From NCBI GenBank assembly GCA_965224735.1, contig OZ245059.1, forward strand, positions 1,426,001 to 1,490,000: a stretch of 64,000 nucleotides of DNA. Reading direction: 5' to 3'. Both the position numbers and the translations under genes were made by a program. Below the pieces are notes generated by a model. The model did no database searches. It worked only from the letters and a program-made list of their open reading frames with translations, and was not told where the DNA came from. This stretch comes from Robiginitomaculum_A sp036478535. GTDB lineage: Bacteria; Pseudomonadota; Alphaproteobacteria; Caulobacterales; Maricaulaceae. How positions within the stretch are numbered: position 1 is the stretch's first letter; the number at the start of each line of letters is the position of its first letter. Below are positions 26,278 through 36,649 of this stretch, one piece after another.

Positions 26278-26636
26278 TGTCTGAGGGAAAACGCATTTGT
26301 TATGCGCTGGATCTGGTTGATGACCCAGCCATGATTCAGACTTACGAAAACTATCATAAACTGGGCAATGTATGGCCAGAAATTATTGAGAGTATTCGCG
26401 CATCTGGAATTGAAAATATGGAGATTTACCGGGCCCAGAACCGCCTATTTATGATCATGACAGTATCAGAAAAATTTGATAAAAACAGCAAGGTGCGTCT
26501 CGATATCCAGAGTTCAAAGGTACAGGAATGGGAAGACCTTATGTCACGGTTCCAGATACCGTTACCAGGTATGCCAGAGGGTGAAAAATGGCTTGAGATG
26601 ATCCGTATATTTAATTCGCATGATGAAATTAATTAA
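26277..26636 (+). CDS. L-rhamnose/L-fucose mutarotase (RhaM, DUF718 family)
   Basis: A 119-residue protein: KRICYALDLVDDPAMIQTYENYHKLGNVWPEI, then ENMEIYRAQNRLFMIMTV. This is the RhaM/DUF718 pattern with the active-site Tyr and His (Y-E-x-Y-H). It interconverts sugar anomers before oxidation. In this cluster L-fucose is the likely substrate, and it stands in place of FucU. The ATG at 26277 is coupled as TAATG to the upstream remnant; a TTG 24 bp upstream is less likely. Confidence 0.83.
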   Translation: MSEGKRICYALDLVDDPAMIQTYENYHKLGNVWPEIIESIRASGIENMEIYRAQNRLFMIMTVSEKFDKNSKVRLDIQSSKVQEWEDLMSRFQIPLPGMPEGEKWLEMIRIFNSHDEIN

Positions 26637-26709
26637 TAATTTGCCTACTGAAAACAGTGTGAATCATGCATAGGATTCATGAAGGCAGTGATAGAAAAGT
26701 GAGATTGAT

Positions 26710-28053
26710 ATGACTAATGTAAATATTACAAAGACGAATAAGCAAGCAGCCCGTCCAGAGCGCCCTCGTTTGTTGGGCAAAGGACTTTTGGTACCCTTTA
26801 TTTTGGTGACGTCTTTGTTTGCTCTTTGGGGGTTTGCAAATGATGTCACTAATCCGCTTGTTAAGGCTTTTCAACAAATCTTTCTGATTTCCAATACCCA
26901 AAGTGCATTGGTACAGTTTTCTTTTTACTTCGGTTATTTTACCATGGCTTTACCAGCTGCAATTTTCATACAAAAATTCAGCTATAAAGCGGGTATTCTT
27001 ATAGGCCTTGGACTTTACGCTTCAGGGGCGTTGCTGGCAATTCCTGCGAGTTTATTAATGAATTTTTGGATTTTTATTCTGGCTTTTTATGTGCTGACTT
27101 TTGGATTGGCTTTTCTTGAGACCACGGCAAACCCCTATATACTGTCGATGGGACCAGAGGAAACAGCCACTCGTCGACTGAATATGGCGCAGGCATTTAA
27201 CCCGATTGGCTCGCTTACTGGTATGTTCATTGCCAGTAATTATATCCTGTCCAAATTGCAAGTCGCACAGTTTGAAAATACTGCTGCAATCGAAGCTTTT
27301 GCTGCCAGTAACCCGGCGGCTCATGAGGTTATGCAGGCCGCAGATCTAATTACTGTTCGAGGCCCTTATATTGCTATCGCCGGAGTTGTTCTTGCCGTGT
27401 TGTTGGTTTTTGTTTTTACTAAAATGCCCAATAGGGGAGGGGCTGCTGATAATTCTGGCCTTCGCGACACTTTCCGGCGCTTGCTCTCTAACAAAAATTA
27501 CCGCAATGGTGTGGTTGCACAGGCATTTTATGTGGGTGCGCAGATAATGTGTTGGACCTATATTATTCATTACGGCGTTGATGTTGTTGGTCTCACTGCA
27601 GCAAAAGCTCAAAATTACAATATCATAGCGATGGTGCTTTTCCTTTGTAGCCGGTTTATATGTACATTCCTGATGGGGTTCACTAATCCTGGAAAACTTT
27701 TGATGTATTTGGCATTGGCAGCGATGCCACTAACACTTGGTGCCATTTTTCTGGATGGTTATGCTGGACTTTATAGCTTGATCGGAATTTCAGCCTGTAT
27801 GTCGTTGATGTTCCCGACTATATATGGCATTGCACTTAATGGTTTAGGAAGTGATACCAAAATCGCCTCGGCTGGACTCGTTATGGCTATTGTGGGCGGT
27901 GCAATTATGCCACTTTTACAGGGCGCGATGATAGATTTGGGACCAATTCTAGGAAACATTAATGAGGTAAAGACAAGTTTCTTCTTGCCTTTTTTATGTT
28001 TTATCGTAATTGCCAATTATGGTTATAGAAGTGGGAATCGTTTGGTGAACTAA
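26710..28053 (+). CDS. fucP: FucP-family L-fucose:H+ symporter (MFS)
   Basis: A 447-residue inner-membrane transporter with 12 predicted helices. FALWGFANDVTNPLVKAFQQ and SFYFGYFTMALPAAIFIQKF are hallmark FucP segments (the N-D Asp and the aromatic helix 2), and AFLETTANPYIL carries the Glu used in proton coupling. Other FucP-clan members import glucose/galactose or N-acetylglucosamine; the neighbours favour L-fucose. It is the last gene of the cluster, 73 bp after the mutarotase. Confidence 0.88.
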   Translation: MTNVNITKTNKQAARPERPRLLGKGLLVPFILVTSLFALWGFANDVTNPLVKAFQQIFLISNTQSALVQFSFYFGYFTMALPAAIFIQKFSYKAGILIGLGLYASGALLAIPASLLMNFWIFILAFYVLTFGLAFLETTANPYILSMGPEETATRRLNMAQAFNPIGSLTGMFIASNYILSKLQVAQFENTAAIEAFAASNPAAHEVMQAADLITVRGPYIAIAGVVLAVLLVFVFTKMPNRGGAADNSGLRDTFRRLLSNKNYRNGVVAQAFYVGAQIMCWTYIIHYGVDVVGLTAAKAQNYNIIAMVLFLCSRFICTFLMGFTNPGKLLMYLALAAMPLTLGAIFLDGYAGLYSLIGISACMSLMFPTIYGIALNGLGSDTKIASAGLVMAIVGGAIMPLLQGAMIDLGPILGNINEVKTSFFLPFLCFIVIANYGYRSGNRLVN

Positions 28054-28508
28054 ACTGTAATGTGTTCAACGTCAGCGCTTGTGGTATAATGAATATTGCT
28101 TACTTTGATTATGTTTTATCGCAGTTTTTAATATGACTTATCCCTTAAAATTCAGGTAGCATGTGTTATCGGTACGTAAACGTTCATAGAAAAAATCGAC
28201 ATAGTAGGCTCAGCGGCAACATGTGTGGATGCTCCCTGTGATGCAAGTCGTTTTTTAACAATATTGAACAAGTGATCAGGTGCTAACATGTGTCCGGCCT
28301 CTAATTAATGCAGCACATGTCTGCGGACCCGTATGGAGATCGCGAGATCCAGCTCCCAGATACAACTCCGCGAGCTATCATTTGATGCTCTGTTGCCACT
28401 TCGGGTTCTGCCTGATCTGATCTGCTAGAGCGTTCCCTGATTAAGTAGATTCACTTTATGGGTTCTCTTTTGGTTTAAAATGCGATTCACCATGTTTGGA
28501 GGTGTATC
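28054..28508. other. Intergenic region between fucP and the IS630 remnant
   Basis: 455 bp with no gene I can recognise. ACATGT-containing segments recur near 28264-28322. From about 28430 (GAGCGTTCCCTGATTAAGTA) the sequence probably belongs to the left end of the IS630 element, but I cannot find a matching inverted repeat at the other end to fix the boundary. Confidence 0.4.
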
Positions 28509-29369
28509 ATGAGTAAAACGATTTCCATTGATCTTCGTCGCCGAGTTGCGGCATTTGTTGATGACGGGCATTCTTGCCGTGCGGCAGCAAGGCAACAGGT
28601 TCTATTAAACCAGCACAACAAGGGCGAGCACCTGGGAGTGGGAAACTTGCGCCCTTCCGCAGATATTTATTAGGCCTCGTCACAGCGGAGCCTGATATAA
28701 CCTTGTCTGAACTCTGAACTCTGAACTCTGTGGTCGACTGGAGGCAGAGCACGGGGTAAAACTTACACTGGATCACTGTCTACCCTGTTGAGGCAAGCTG
28801 GGCTCAGCTATAAAAAAACTCTGCTCGCTACTGAGCGGGACAGACCAGAAGTTCAGCGCAAACGCCGGGCATGGCATAAGTGCCAGAACCTGATGCGGAT
28901 GGAGCCTTCTCGCCTAGTTTTCATTGATGAAACCAGCACGAATACCAAGATGACGCGCATGTATGGAAGGGCGCCCAAAGGCGAACGATCGGTCTCTGAT
29001 ACGCCTTTCGGACACTGGCATACGCAGACGTTCATCGCGGGTTTGCGCAGTGACAGTCTTACAGCGCCTTGGGTTTTGGACGGGCCTATGAACCGTGACG
29101 CTTTTGATTGTTATATAAAAACCCAATTAGCTCCAACTCTAAGCAAAAGTGATATCGTGATTTTGGATAATCTATCCAGCCACAAAAGCGAACGCGCTAA
29201 ACCAGCTTTACGCGAACGCGGCGCATGGTTCTTGTTCCTACCGCCTTACAGCCCCGATCTCAATCCAATTGAAATGGCCTTCTCAAAACTAAAAGCGCAT
29301 CTGAGAAAAGCAAAAGCCCGCACTTATGACGCCCTCTGGAAAGTCATAGGACATATCACAAATCAATGA
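28509..29369 (+). pseudogene. IS630-family transposase, frameshifted
   Basis: The start MSKTISIDLRRRVAAFVDDG is an IS630 helix-turn-helix beginning, but the frame is lost near 28600, continues in another frame (GRAPGSGKLAPFRRYLLGLV, then EPDITLSEL), and is shifted again by a triple TCTGAAC tandem at about 28708-28730. From 28770 the remaining 200 codons are intact: LRQAGLSYKKTLLATERDRP, FIDETST (first Asp), ILDNLSSHKS (second Asp), FLPPYSPDLNPIEMAFSKLK (Glu). The DDE core is therefore complete but the N-terminal DNA-binding part is broken, so the element is dead by itself. It ends 55 bp before the first CRISPR repeat. Confidence 0.88.
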
Positions 29370-29398
29370 ATAACTCCGCCCCAAGGGGCGAGGTTATT
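29369..29398. terminator. Strong hairpin between IS630 remnant and CRISPR array
   Basis: AATAACTCCGCCCC and GGGGCGAGGTTATT form a 14-bp near-perfect inverted repeat with a 2-nt loop and two mismatched positions. It starts at the IS630 stop codon. There is no T run after it on the + strand, so it may be an IS terminal structure rather than a terminator. It would in any case insulate the array from IS transcription. Confidence 0.4.
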
Positions 29399-29424
29399 CA
29401 TACAAGCGGGACGTTAAGCCTGAA

Positions 29425-32400
29425 GTTGCGGTTGGCTCATTTTCCAGAGTGCTATACGGGGAGCGTCACAGCGTCCATGCAAGGCATGTTGCGGTTGGCT
29501 TTCATTTTCCAGAGTGCTATACTTGCACATGCTCGTTCATATCAGCGGGTGGCGTTGCGGTTGGCTTTCATTTTCCAGAGTGCTATACAGACTGTGGCGG
29601 GCATCTTATTCCTGCCCGTTGCGGTTGGCTTTCATTTTCCAGAGTGCTATACTAGGCATACGCATTTACAGACGCGCCGACAGTTGCGGTTGGCTTTCAT
29701 TTTCCAGAGTGCTATACCTAAATGCAACAACATATTTATGTTGCCCGGTTGCGGTTGGCTTTCATTTTCCAGAGTGCTATACTGGTAATCTCGACCTTAA
29801 GCTCACCGGTCAGTTGCGGTTGGCTTTCATTTTCCAGAGTGCTATACTGCCAAAGGTCGAATAGGTAAGCGCGGTATGTTGCGGTTGGCTTTCATTTTCC
29901 AGAGTGCTATACATCCTATCTGCGACTTTTTTCAACGCTGTCAGTTGCGTTGCGGTTGGCTTTCATTTTCCAGAGTGCTATACGCCAATACCAGCGCAGT
30001 CAGCAATGCGCTGGTTGCGGTTGGCTTTCATTTTCCAGAGTGCTATACATCCGTTCTTGCGGGCTCTGTCTTGTCGCAGTTGCGGTTGGCTTTCATTTTC
30101 CAGAGTGCTATACAAAACCCTCTACAAGGAGCGACACCTGATCGTTGCGGTTGGCTTTCATTTTCCAGAGTGCTATACTTCAGGACACTTACCCCCCAAG
30201 CATATGCAGTTGCGGTTGGCTTTCATTTTCCAGAGTGCTATACTCAATAAGTTAACGGGCGGTGCGTCCATTGGTTGCGGTTGGCTTTCATTTTCCAGAG
30301 TGCTATACGTAAAAGACTTCACGTCCTTTCTTGACGGCGTTGCGGTTGGCTTTCATTTTCCAGAGTGCTATACGATACATAAACTTACGCCTCTCACCGT
30401 TAAGTTGCGGTTGGCTTTCATTTTCCAGAGTGCTATACCTACGCGGTGTATTTAGTAACTCGGCAACAGTTGCGGTTGGCTTTCATTTTCCAGAGTGCTA
30501 TACAAGATAGTCTGCACTTCTGGCTCGTTGTTTGTTGCGGTTGGCTTTCATTTTCCAGAGTGCTATACAAGACTGTGGCGGGCATCTTATTCCTGCCCGT
30601 TGCGGTTGGCTTTCATTTTCCAGAGTGCTATACTACTCAAACCCAAGGCACATGAAGCATAGTGTTGCGGTTGGCTTTCATTTTCCAGAGTGCTATACTT
30701 CAAAGGGCGATCCAATTGCATTCACGCAGTTGCGGTTGGCTTTCATTTTCCAGAGTGCTATACCTCTCCGAAGCCATCCAACAACCCGGACATGTTGCGG
30801 TTGGCTTTCATTTTCCAGAGTGCTATACTCGTTCTAACAAGACATCGACGGCTAAATAGTTGCGGTTGGCTTTCATTTTCCAGAGTGCTATACCTCGCGG
30901 ATATTGTTCTGACCCTATCGAGTGTTGCGGTTGGCTTTCATTTTCCAGAGTGCTATACCTACAAAGACACGATAACGGACGCGAGCGGGTTGCGGTTGGC
31001 TTTCATTTTCCAGAGTGCTATACTTTTGATGAAGTATTCCAAATGTGTATGGGGTTGCGGTTGGCTTTCATTTTCCAGAGTGCTATACTGTATTGAGTTT
31101 GGTATGGATCTTCCGCGCGTTGCGGTTGGCTTTCATTTTCCAGAGTGCTATACTTTATAGTTCATGGATATTAAACAAATTATGTTGCGGTTGGCTTTCA
31201 TTTTCCAGAGTGCTATACTCTCGCGGCGCTCTTGGCGGGGCGGACTTTGTTGCGGTTGGCTTTCATTTTCCAGAGTGCTATACCCAGGCGTTCAGGGAAC
31301 AAATCCACAAGCCGTTGCGGTTGGCTTTCATTTTCCAGAGTGCTATACAAGGGTGCCCGCGTGTAATGGGCGCCGCCTGTTGCGGTTGGCTTTCATTTTC
31401 CAGAGTGCTATACTGTGAAAACCCAAAGCCTTTGGCCATGGCGGTTGCGGTTGGCTTTCATTTTCCAGAGTGCTATACTGGGTGCCTTGGTTAACAAGCC
31501 GCGCTAAGTTGCGGTTGGCTTTCATTTTCCAGAGTGCTATACACAATTAAAACAGGTAGTTATCACAAGGCAGTTGCGGTTGGCTTTCATTTTCCAGAGT
31601 GCTATACATGCGGGCGAAATAAGCACCGATGAATTCGGGTTGCGGTTGGCTTTCATTTTCCAGAGTGCTATACCGCTGCCGCGCCGACAAGACCCGAAAT
31701 ATCGTTGCGGTTGGCTTTCATTTTCCAGAGTGCTATACTATGGATAGGCTGGTTCAAAGTTTGGCCGAGTTGCGGTTGGCTTTCATTTTCCAGAGTGCTA
31801 TACAGCTTTTCAGTTGGCCATAGGTCCTGGCAAGTTGCGGTTGGCTTTCATTTTCCAGAGTGCTATACCGCCGACCCGGCTGTGCTCGATGTAGCAGTGT
31901 TGCGGTTGGCTTTCATTTTCCAGAGTGCTATACTATATAGTGTGTCATCAATACTAAATGCGTGTTGCGGTTGGCTTTCATTTTCCAGAGTGCTATACTG
32001 CGTCTATTTGCGTTAGCGCGGGGCAATCGTTGCGGTTGGCTTTCATTTTCCAGAGTGCTATACGCTCGGTACTGGGTCAAAGCCCCTGGCTATGTTGCGG
32101 TTGGCTTTCATTTTCCAGAGTGCTATACTTCGGGCGCGATAGCACCATGCGCAAATGTGTTGCGGTTGGCTTTCATTTTCCAGAGTGCTATACCAAGAAC
32201 AGCGGGAGGCGCGGTTCCATGACGTTGCGGTTGGCTTTCATTTTCCAGAGTGCTATACTGGCTCATCGCTGAGGGTCACAAGCCGATTGTTGCGGTTGGC
32301 TTTCATTTTCCAGAGTGCTATACCAGCATATCCAACGTGGCTATCAGTCTCTGGTTGCGGTTGGCTTTCATTTTCCAGAGTGCTATACTTCGTGCAGAAC

Positions 32401-35400
32401 ATGGCCATAGCCAATTGTGTTGCGGTTGGCTTTCATTTTCCAGAGTGCTATACGCCAAGCGAGCCGTGCCCGCGGCCCCAAAGGTTGCGGTTGGCTTTCA
32501 TTTTCCAGAGTGCTATACTTTCCGCTTCGGCATGGACACAGCCGCCTAGTTGCGGTTGGCTTTCATTTTCCAGAGTGCTATACCATCTGGTTATCCTGAT
32601 GTAATATTGGTTTGTTGCGGTTGGCTTTCATTTTCCAGAGTGCTATACGAGATTGGATCGGGGGCTACTAGAATCACAGTTGCGGTTGGCTTTCATTTTC
32701 CAGAGTGCTATACTATCTTTATTCTTCAGGCAACCCTTCTATAGTTGCGGTTGGCTTTCATTTTCCAGAGTGCTATACAAGACTGTGGCGGGCATCTTAT
32801 TCCTGCCCGTTGCGGTTGGCTTTCATTTTCCAGAGTGCTATACAATATTTACGTGTGGGTTTGGGGTTTGACTGTTGCGGTTGGCTTTCATTTTCCAGAG
32901 TGCTATACCGCTTTTGAGTGAACACCATAGCGAAACTGGTTGCGGTTGGCTTTCATTTTCCAGAGTGCTATACGCCGCGATTGCGGCTTAAACCAGCTTT
33001 AAAGTTGCGGTTGGCTTTCATTTTCCAGAGTGCTATACTGACGCACAATCGCCTCAATATTCGGATTTGGTTGCGGTTGGCTTTCATTTTCCAGAGTGCT
33101 ATACAACCTATCACTCACAACACGGCCAATACGCGTTGCGGTTGGCTTTCATTTTCCAGAGTGCTATACGAAAGCCAAGAAAGTCGACGACTAAGTGTGT
33201 TGCGGTTGGCTTTCATTTTCCAGAGTGCTATACGAAGCCTATCTGGTTCCGTGCGGTGAAATAGTTGCGGTTGGCTTTCATTTTCCAGAGTGCTATACAA
33301 CGCTGAACTTGTTGCGATCCAGTTTCTCGTTGCGGTTGGCTTTCATTTTCCAGAGTGCTATACAAAACTGTTCTTTGCGTTTACTTCTCCGCAGTTGCGG
33401 TTGGCTTTCATTTTCCAGAGTGCTATACCCATGAGGTTTTGTCCTTATTGGTATTGTTGTTGCGGTTGGCTTTCATTTTCCAGAGTGCTATACTGCCATC
33501 CCCAGTATTCCTGGCAAACAGGTGTTGCGGTTGGCTTTCATTTTCCAGAGTGCTATACGCGCGGCGCAGAATGCCCTTTGCGGCTTTTGTTGCGGTTGGC
33601 TTTCATTTTCCAGAGTGCTATACCGAGCATTACAGCGCCCCCGTCAGTGCGCCGTTGCGGTTGGCTTTCATTTTCCAGAGTGCTATACTTAGTAGATGGC
33701 ACGCACCGGCGGCTTGTTGTTGCGGTTGGCTTTCATTTTCCAGAGTGCTATACAGCAACAGCAAGGAAGGCGGTACGTAAAAGGTTGCGGTTGGCTTTCA
33801 TTTTCCAGAGTGCTATACTATCGGCATCCAAGCACTGGCATCGGCGTTGTTGCGGTTGGCTTTCATTTTCCAGAGTGCTATACGGGCAAAGCCCAGATAA
33901 AGTTTGGAAGGCAGTTGCGGTTGGCTTTCATTTTCCAGAGTGCTATACCAACATCCATCAAGATAGGCCGTTTACAGAGTTGCGGTTGGCTTTCATTTTC
34001 CAGAGTGCTATACCAGCATATCCAACGTGGCTATCAGTCTCCGGTTGCGGTTGGCTTTCATTTTCCAGAGTGCTATACCTCCCCGCAGCCATCCAACAAC
34101 CCGGACATGTTGCGGTTGGCTTTCATTTTCCAGAGTGCTATACAGTTAGCGCATAACACCCGATCTTCTCCGAGTTGCGGTTGGCTTTCATTTTCCAGAG
34201 TGCTATACTCGATGATCCGCAATGCTCTTGGCCAACAAGTTGCGGTTGGCTTTCATTTTCCAGAGTGCTATACTTTCCGCGGGCGGTTACCCCCGCTATT
34301 TCAGTTGCGGTTGGCTTTCATTTTCCAGAGTGCTATACTGGCCACACCCCGCACCCATTCCAATAAAAGTTGCGGTTGGCTTTCATTTTCCAGAGTGCTA
34401 TACAAACCCAAAAAAGGGGTTTCTCCAGCATGAGTTGCGGTTGGCTTTCATTTTCCAGAGTGCTATACTGGGCTATTCTCCATGTTGGCAAAGACATAGT
34501 TGCGGTTGGCTTTCATTTTCCAGAGTGCTATACAAATGCGGAGGGTTAACCTCGACGGCCTTAGTTGCGGTTGGCTTTCATTTTCCAGAGTGCTATACTG
34601 CGTAAGAGTTGGCCAGCGCGCTTGTTCAGTTGCGGTTGGCTTTCATTTTCCAGAGTGCTATACCTTTCACAACAAGAGGTAGAAAGGGCAATCGTTGCGG
34701 TTGGCTTTCATTTTCCAGAGTGCTATACTGTCAGAAGCTCAATATCGAATTACTTCGAAGTTGCGGTTGGCTTTCATTTTCCAGAGTGCTATACACATTA
34801 CAAATGTATTTAGTAGTTGATGAAGTTGCGGTTGGCTTTCATTTTCCAGAGTGCTATACAAATACTACTAAATTACCGAATCTTACATTGTTGCGGTTGG
34901 CTTTCATTTTCCAGAGTGCTATACCATAAGCCTTAATATGCTTATATGTGGTGGGTTGCGGTTGGCTTTCATTTTCCAGAGTGCTATACCCTTTATTTGT
35001 TTCTACTCTCTTAACATAAGTTGCGGTTGGCTTTCATTTTCCAGAGTGCTATACTAGGGGATGCGCGTGTGTACCCACTCGGTGGTTGCGGTTGGCTTTC
35101 ATTTTCCAGAGTGCTATACAAGTATCGCTTCGGTCTGGTATATCCGTGCGTTGCGGTTGGCTTTCATTTTCCAGAGTGCTATACTCATTTAATCTAACAC
35201 ATAGACTTCAGAGCGTTGCGGTTGGCTTTCATTTTCCAGAGTGCTATACGACGGGCGCACGGTTATTCAAGATATGCCAGTTGCGGTTGGCTTTCATTTT
35301 CCAGAGTGCTATACCAGTCGTCGATGCTCCCGTTGGTTGTATCTGTTGCGGTTGGCTTTCATTTTCCAGAGTGCTATACCCTCATAACCAAGGTTGTCTT

Positions 35401-36223
35401 CGTGTTTCAGTTGCGGTTGGCTTTCATTTTCCAGAGTGCTATACTCCAATAATGGTTCAGCCACTTGAACGTCTGTTGCGGTTGGCTTTCATTTTCCAGA
35501 GTGCTATACGGAGAAAGAAAATGGGACATAGTTCATCAAGTTGCGGTTGGCTTTCATTTTCCAGAGTGCTATACACGTATTTACCCAATTAGGCATCATG
35601 TCCAGTTGCGGTTGGCTTTCATTTTCCAGAGTGCTATACCCGTAAGTTAATTACACTGTTGCGCGAAGAGTTGCGGTTGGCTTTCATTTTCCAGAGTGCT
35701 ATACCCATCCACCGCTTGCCGCTCTTAGAAATGAGTTGCGGTTGGCTTTCATTTTCCAGAGTGCTATACGCTACCTGGTGCACTTAACCCGCTTGTTGAG
35801 TTGCGGTTGGCTTTCATTTTCCAGAGTGCTATACCAACTGCGCGGCGGATAAAGTCTTGCGTGGGTTGCGGTTGGCTTTCATTTTCCAGAGTGCTATACA
35901 TTTCGGCATCAGTGAACATTGCCGCGCACGTTGCGGTTGGCTTTCATTTTCCAGAGTGCTATACTTAAAATATAATGCTAAGAAAGCAAATTTTGTTGCG
36001 GTTGGCTTTCATTTTCCAGAGTGCTATACGATTTTGCCACCAGCCTAATCGCGTGCATTTAGTTGCGGTTGGCTTTCATTTTCCAGAGTGCTATACAAAC
36101 AGGATATTGTCGTTAACTTTATGGTTGCGGTTGGCTTTCATTTTCCAGAGTGCTATACCAAGCCTTACGTCGATATTGCCGATAAGATGTTGCGGTTGGC
36201 TTTCATTTTCCAGAGTGCTATAC
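29425..36223 (+). CRISPR. Type II-C CRISPR array, 105 repeats and 104 spacers
   Basis: The repeat is 35 nt, starting GTTGCGGTTGGCTTTCATTT and ending TCCAGAGTGCTATAC; spacers are mostly 30 nt (period 65). I count 105 repeat starts from 29425 to 36189. The first repeat (29425-29457) is degenerate, missing 2 nt in the TTTC stretch, so the old end is distal to cas2 and new spacers probably enter at the cas2 side. Orientation follows the Neisseria-type II-C repeat (GTTG at the 5-prime side, TGCTAnnA at the 3-prime side), giving crRNAs on the + strand, convergent with the cas genes. Each repeat carries TTGGCT, 17 nt, then TGCTATAC, a likely built-in promoter. Irregular spacers: 36 nt at 29913, 32 nt at 36030, 27 nt at 36097. 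Some spacers recur. Confidence 0.98.
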
Positions 36224-36295
36224 GGATCGCAACATAACATATTGATAAGAAACGGTTTTTTAGTGTTTTTCACTGTTAAAAAAGACTGTTTCATA
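36224..36295. promoter_or_regulatory. Array-cas2 junction: putative leader with bidirectional hairpin
   Basis: Only 72 bp separate the last repeat from the cas2 stop. A hairpin at 36256-36283 (TTTTTTAGTG, T5 loop, CACT, GTT bulge, AAAAAA) carries T runs for both directions and would stop both the inward crRNA transcripts and the cas operon transcript. Being next to the non-degenerate array end, this AT-rich piece is also the probable adaptation leader. Confidence 0.5.
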
Positions 36296-36646
36296 TCAAA
36301 ATAATACCAGTTGGGTTGGGTTTTTGTTAGGCGAATCACGCCTGCGTCCTCGCAAGCATACGATATTTTCGTACTGTTTGTCGGTAAATTGTAAAATATC
36401 TACCTTTCCATCAGGCGGCATTGCTGATTCGACTTTGCGGATAACGGCCTTCACGGCCTCTTTTCCGCTCGTATGTTTGATATAGACAGAGTATTGTGCC
36501 ATTTCAAAGCCGTTATCGAGTAAAAAACCACGAAACGCCGTATAGGCTTTGCGCTCTGCCTCTAATGTTGTTGGTAGATCAAATAAAACCATAACCCACA
36601 TAAATCTATACCCGCTATTGTGTGTGACTGTTAATTGCTCGCTCAT
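36296..36646 (-). CDS. cas2: CRISPR-associated endoribonuclease-fold protein Cas2
   Basis: A 116-residue partner of Cas1 in the spacer-integration complex. WVMVLFDLPTTLEAERKAYT contains the beta-1 strand and conserved Asp, followed by FRGFLLDNGFEMAQYSVYIK and VDILQFTDKQYENIVCLRGR, typical of type II Cas2. An N-terminal extension of about 14 residues precedes the fold. It starts 3 bp after the cas1 stop and is the last gene of the cas9-cas1-cas2 run. Confidence 0.96.
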   Translation of the reverse strand: MSEQLTVTHNSGYRFMWVMVLFDLPTTLEAERKAYTAFRGFLLDNGFEMAQYSVYIKHTSGKEAVKAVIRKVESAMPPDGKVDILQFTDKQYENIVCLRGRRRDSPNKNPTQLVLF

Positions 36647-36649
36647 TGA

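Noticed and set aside
29449..36304. Dozens of overlapping open frames with repeated peptides such as CGWLSFSRVLY or AVGFHFPECYT
   Set aside because: They are translations of the CRISPR repeat in three frames; no independent start signals or protein pattern.
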